A program made the translations under genes and the position numbers. A stretch of DNA of 8,296 bases, from assembly GCA_002373325.1 (NCBI GenBank), contig DFKI01000077.1, positions 1 through 8,296 of the forward strand, read 5' to 3'. Below, piece by piece: positions 6,497 to 8,296 of this stretch (position 1 is the stretch's first letter; every line of letters begins with the position of its first letter). The DNA comes from Treponema sp. UBA3649. Lineage in GTDB: Bacteria; Spirochaetota; Spirochaetia; Treponematales; Treponemataceae. Below the pieces are notes generated by a model. The model was not told the DNA's origin. It saw only the letters and a program-made list of their open reading frames with translations, and searched no databases.

Positions 6497-6925
6497 TCAG
6501 AGCTCAGTACAGATAATCGATTCCATATCGCATTTTTTTTCACAGCCGGCGCATCCGTTTTTTTCCATCCACCGCCTGATTCCGTCCCTCACGTCCTCGT
6601 CAATGTCGTGCTCAATCCTGCAAGCGTTTTCCTCGGCCTGCTCCACACTCACTCCCGCAATCTTCACGAGAAAGTTCGTAAGCAGAATGTGCCTTGAAAA
6701 AATCTTGTTGGCAGTCTCACGTCCGCGTTCCGTAAGCTCAAGGTTTCCGCTGTTGGGAATGGAAAGATACCCGCGCTCCACAAGGATTCCCATGGCCCGA
6801 CTCACGCTGGGTTTCGACACGCCAAGTTTTTTAGCCACATCAATCGAGCGGACCCTGCCCTTTTCGGCTTCAATCCTGAGTATGGCCTCCAGATAGTCTT
6901 CTCCAGATTCGTGAATATCGCCCAT
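6497..6925 (-). CDS. DtxR/MntR-family metal-dependent repressor
   Basis: This is a cytoplasmic DNA-binding regulator of 142 residues, the short two-domain form without the SH3-like third domain. Residues 1-70 form a winged helix-turn-helix (recognition helix around KPSVSRAMGIL, 39-49; wing NLELTERG, 61-68). Residues 71-120 are the dimerisation and metal domain. Predicted metal ligands by alignment to B. subtilis MntR are Asp10, Glu13, His79, Cys102, Glu105 and His106. Asp10 is MntR-like, whereas Cys102 is DtxR/IdeR-like, so the metal (Mn, Fe or other) is not settled. The C-terminus has an extra cysteine group: Cys125, Cys128, Cys132 and Cys139. The ATG at 6925 has AAGGAGGA upstream at good spacing, 21 bp after the ilvB stop. 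Its targets are unknown; the neighbouring transporter is of amino-acid rather than metal type. Confidence 0.9.
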   Translation of the reverse strand: MGDIHESGEDYLEAILRIEAEKGRVRSIDVAKKLGVSKPSVSRAMGILVERGYLSIPNSGNLELTERGRETANKIFSRHILLTNFLVKIAGVSVEQAEENACRIEHDIDEDVRDGIRRWMEKNGCAGCEKKCDMESIICTEL

Positions 6926-6946
6926 CAGATCCTCCTTGCAAAACCG

Positions 6947-8296
6947 TCAGTTCAAGTCCATCACCTGATTGTAAATCGCTTTTCCGCCCGGCACCATCGG
7001 AAGAACAGGCTCGTCAATGCCCACCTTCGCATCAATTATGCAGGCCTTTCCGCTCTCGAACGCTTTCTTGAAGACATCGGCAAACTCATCCGCATTGGAA
7101 GCGCGGTAGCCGTCAATTCCGTAAGCATCGGCAAGCTTTACCCAGTCAGGACCAAAATCAAGGGTTGTCGCGCTGTATCTCTCGCCGTAGAAAAGCCTCT
7201 GCCAGAGACGCACGTTGCCCAAGGTTCCGTTGTTCACGACCACAATCACCAGCGGAAGATTATAATGCGCGATTGTTGCAAGCTCGTTGCAGTTCATTCT
7301 GAAAGATCCGTCTCCCGCAATATGAACGACCCTTGCCTTTGGGTTCGCTATCTGTATTCCGATTGCGGCTCCAGTTCCGAATCCCATTGTTCCAAGTCCT
7401 CCCGAAGTTACGAAAGTCCTGGGCTTCTCGAAGGGATAGTGCTGGGCCGTCCAAAGCTGATGCTCACCGACTTCCGTAGTAATGAAAGTGTCGTCACCGG
7501 CAATCTTGTGTATGCACTCGCACAGGAACTTCGGATTGATTGAGTCCGCGGGCTTTGAGTCGTACATCTTCGGATAGATTTTTTTCCACTCCGCAATCTG
7601 GGATTTCCACTCGCTGTGGTCGGCCTTTTTCAAAAGAGGGATAAGACGCTTGAGAACGTCGTTCACATTTCCCACAAGGCTTGTTGAAGCGGCGATGTTC
7701 TTGTTGATTTCGGCAGGGTCCACGTCAATGTGAAGAATCCTGCTGTTCACGGCGAACTTGGAAGTGTCGGAAATAACGCGGTCGGAAAATCTCGCTCCAA
7801 GTGCAATCAGAAGGTCGCTTTCAGTAACGGCCATGTTGCTCGCCTTGGTTCCGTGCATACCCACCATGCCGATGTCCAGGGGATTTGATGACGGGAATGC
7901 GGAACGGCCCATCATGCTCTGTGAAACCGGGATGTCGGCCTTTGTCGCAAAATCAAGAAGAGCGGCGCTTGCATTGGAAATGATGATTCCACCGCCTGCA
8001 TAGATTACGGGTCTTTTCGCGTTGTTGATGATTTCAGCCGCAGATTTGATTTCCTCATCGCTTGGAACGGGTACGCTCAGAGCACGGTTCAAACTTGCGC
8101 TCTCCGCAGAGACAATCACCTCGTCAGGATTTTTCATCGGCTCAAACTCAACCTCAGCCGCGGTAACTTCCTTGGGGATGTCAATGAGCACGGGACCCGG
8201 ACGACCGGATTTCGCTATGACAAATGCCTCCCTGATTACTGACGCAAGATCCTTCACGTCCTTTACCATAAAATTGTGCTTGGTAATCGGCATGGT
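6947..8296 (-). CDS. ilvB: acetolactate synthase large subunit IlvB (5' end outside window)
   Basis: This cytoplasmic thiamine-diphosphate enzyme condenses pyruvate with pyruvate or 2-oxobutyrate, the first common step of valine, leucine and isoleucine synthesis. About 449 residues are visible. The frame is open to the window edge, so roughly 105-120 N-terminal residues are missing. In visible-part numbering from Met at 8293: RPGPVLIDIPKEV (31-43), GARFSDRV (166-173, typical of FAD-containing biosynthetic enzymes rather than the catabolic type), GEHQLW (276-281), the ThDP-Mg motif GDGS (327-330) ending in NN (354-355), and the C-terminal LPMVPGGKA. The loop after NN reads GTLGNVRLWQRLFY, where most family members have LGMVRQW. 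The Met visible at 8293 lies in the middle of the conserved fold and is not the start. No ilvN small-subunit gene follows; it could be upstream or elsewhere. The repressor gene starts 21 bp downstream. Confidence 0.95.
   Translation of the reverse strand, partial: TMPITKHNFMVKDVKDLASVIREAFVIAKSGRPGPVLIDIPKEVTAAEVEFEPMKNPDEVIVSAESASLNRALSVPVPSDEEIKSAAEIINNAKRPVIYAGGGIIISNASAALLDFATKADIPVSQSMMGRSAFPSSNPLDIGMVGMHGTKASNMAVTESDLLIALGARFSDRVISDTSKFAVNSRILHIDVDPAEINKNIAASTSLVGNVNDVLKRLIPLLKKADHSEWKSQIAEWKKIYPKMYDSKPADSINPKFLCECIHKIAGDDTFITTEVGEHQLWTAQHYPFEKPRTFVTSGGLGTMGFGTGAAIGIQIANPKARVVHIAGDGSFRMNCNELATIAHYNLPLVIVVVNNGTLGNVRLWQRLFYGERYSATTLDFGPDWVKLADAYGIDGYRASNADEFADVFKKAFESGKACIIDAKVGIDEPVLPMVPGGKAIYNQVMDLN

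Noticed and set aside
6488..6506. GAGCTCAGAGCTCAG direct repeat as an operator
   Set aside because: It is mostly inside the last codons of the repressor gene, consists of two short copies only, and does not resemble known DtxR/MntR boxes.
6911..7543. 210-codon open frame on the plus strand
   Set aside because: It is antisense to ilvB, which has intact catalytic motifs, and its product shows no recognisable pattern.

Overview
The window looks like an ordinary chromosomal stretch of a moderately GC-rich, heterotrophic bacterium. A Treponema-like spirochaete is my best guess. This is an inference from the overall look of the proteins (spirochaete-style lipoprotein SBP, SPOR/TPR periplasmic protein, LapA-like small membrane protein, DtxR repressor close to clostridial forms) and from the degenerate 7-bp and 22-bp repeats. 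No rRNA or other marker gene is present to prove it. No phage, transposase, CRISPR, tRNA or rRNA gene is visible.

Layout. (1) Bases 1-93 hold about four copies of a 22-bp tandem repeat, starting inside a hairpin cut by the window edge. (2) Bases 116-2325, minus strand: argJ followed by argB, an arginine-biosynthesis operon of the acetyl-recycling type, read from a well-formed sigma70 promoter at 2358-2386 with a possible ARG box over it. (3) Bases 2326-2767: a 440-bp gene-free region with the argJ promoter, a GC-rich hairpin, weak inverted repeats and a pyrimidine-rich leader. (4) Bases 2768-3892, plus strand: a secreted protein with a helical-repeat-like N-terminal half, a Lys/Pro/Ala-rich linker and a C-terminal SPOR domain. 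(5) Bases 3903-3963: heptad repeats forming an inverted repeat between convergent genes; they encode the tail of the next gene. (6) Bases 3925-8296, minus strand: six closely packed genes in the order ilvB (5' end outside the window), DtxR/MntR-family repressor, amino-acid ABC transporter (lipoprotein SBP, permease, ATPase) and a LapA-like membrane protein. Gaps are 21, 44, 16, -17 and 9 bp, so one transcript is plausible.

How the genes fit together. ArgJ transfers the acetyl group from N-acetylornithine back to glutamate and ArgB phosphorylates the N-acetylglutamate. ArgB carries the N-terminal helix typical of arginine-inhibited hexameric enzymes, which fits an ArgJ cyclic pathway. IlvB makes acetolactate/acetohydroxybutyrate for branched-chain amino acids. 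The ABC transporter imports a polar amino acid (substrate not resolvable). The window is therefore mostly amino-acid supply, with a probable metal-responsive repressor placed inside the ilvB-transporter run.

I found no convincing undescribed system. The points most worth a second look are the repressor's mixed metal-ligand set plus C-terminal cysteine cluster and its unexpected operon, the heptad repeat that became coding sequence, the substitutions near the active sites of IlvB and ArgJ, and the unexplained 2400-2700 intergenic region.
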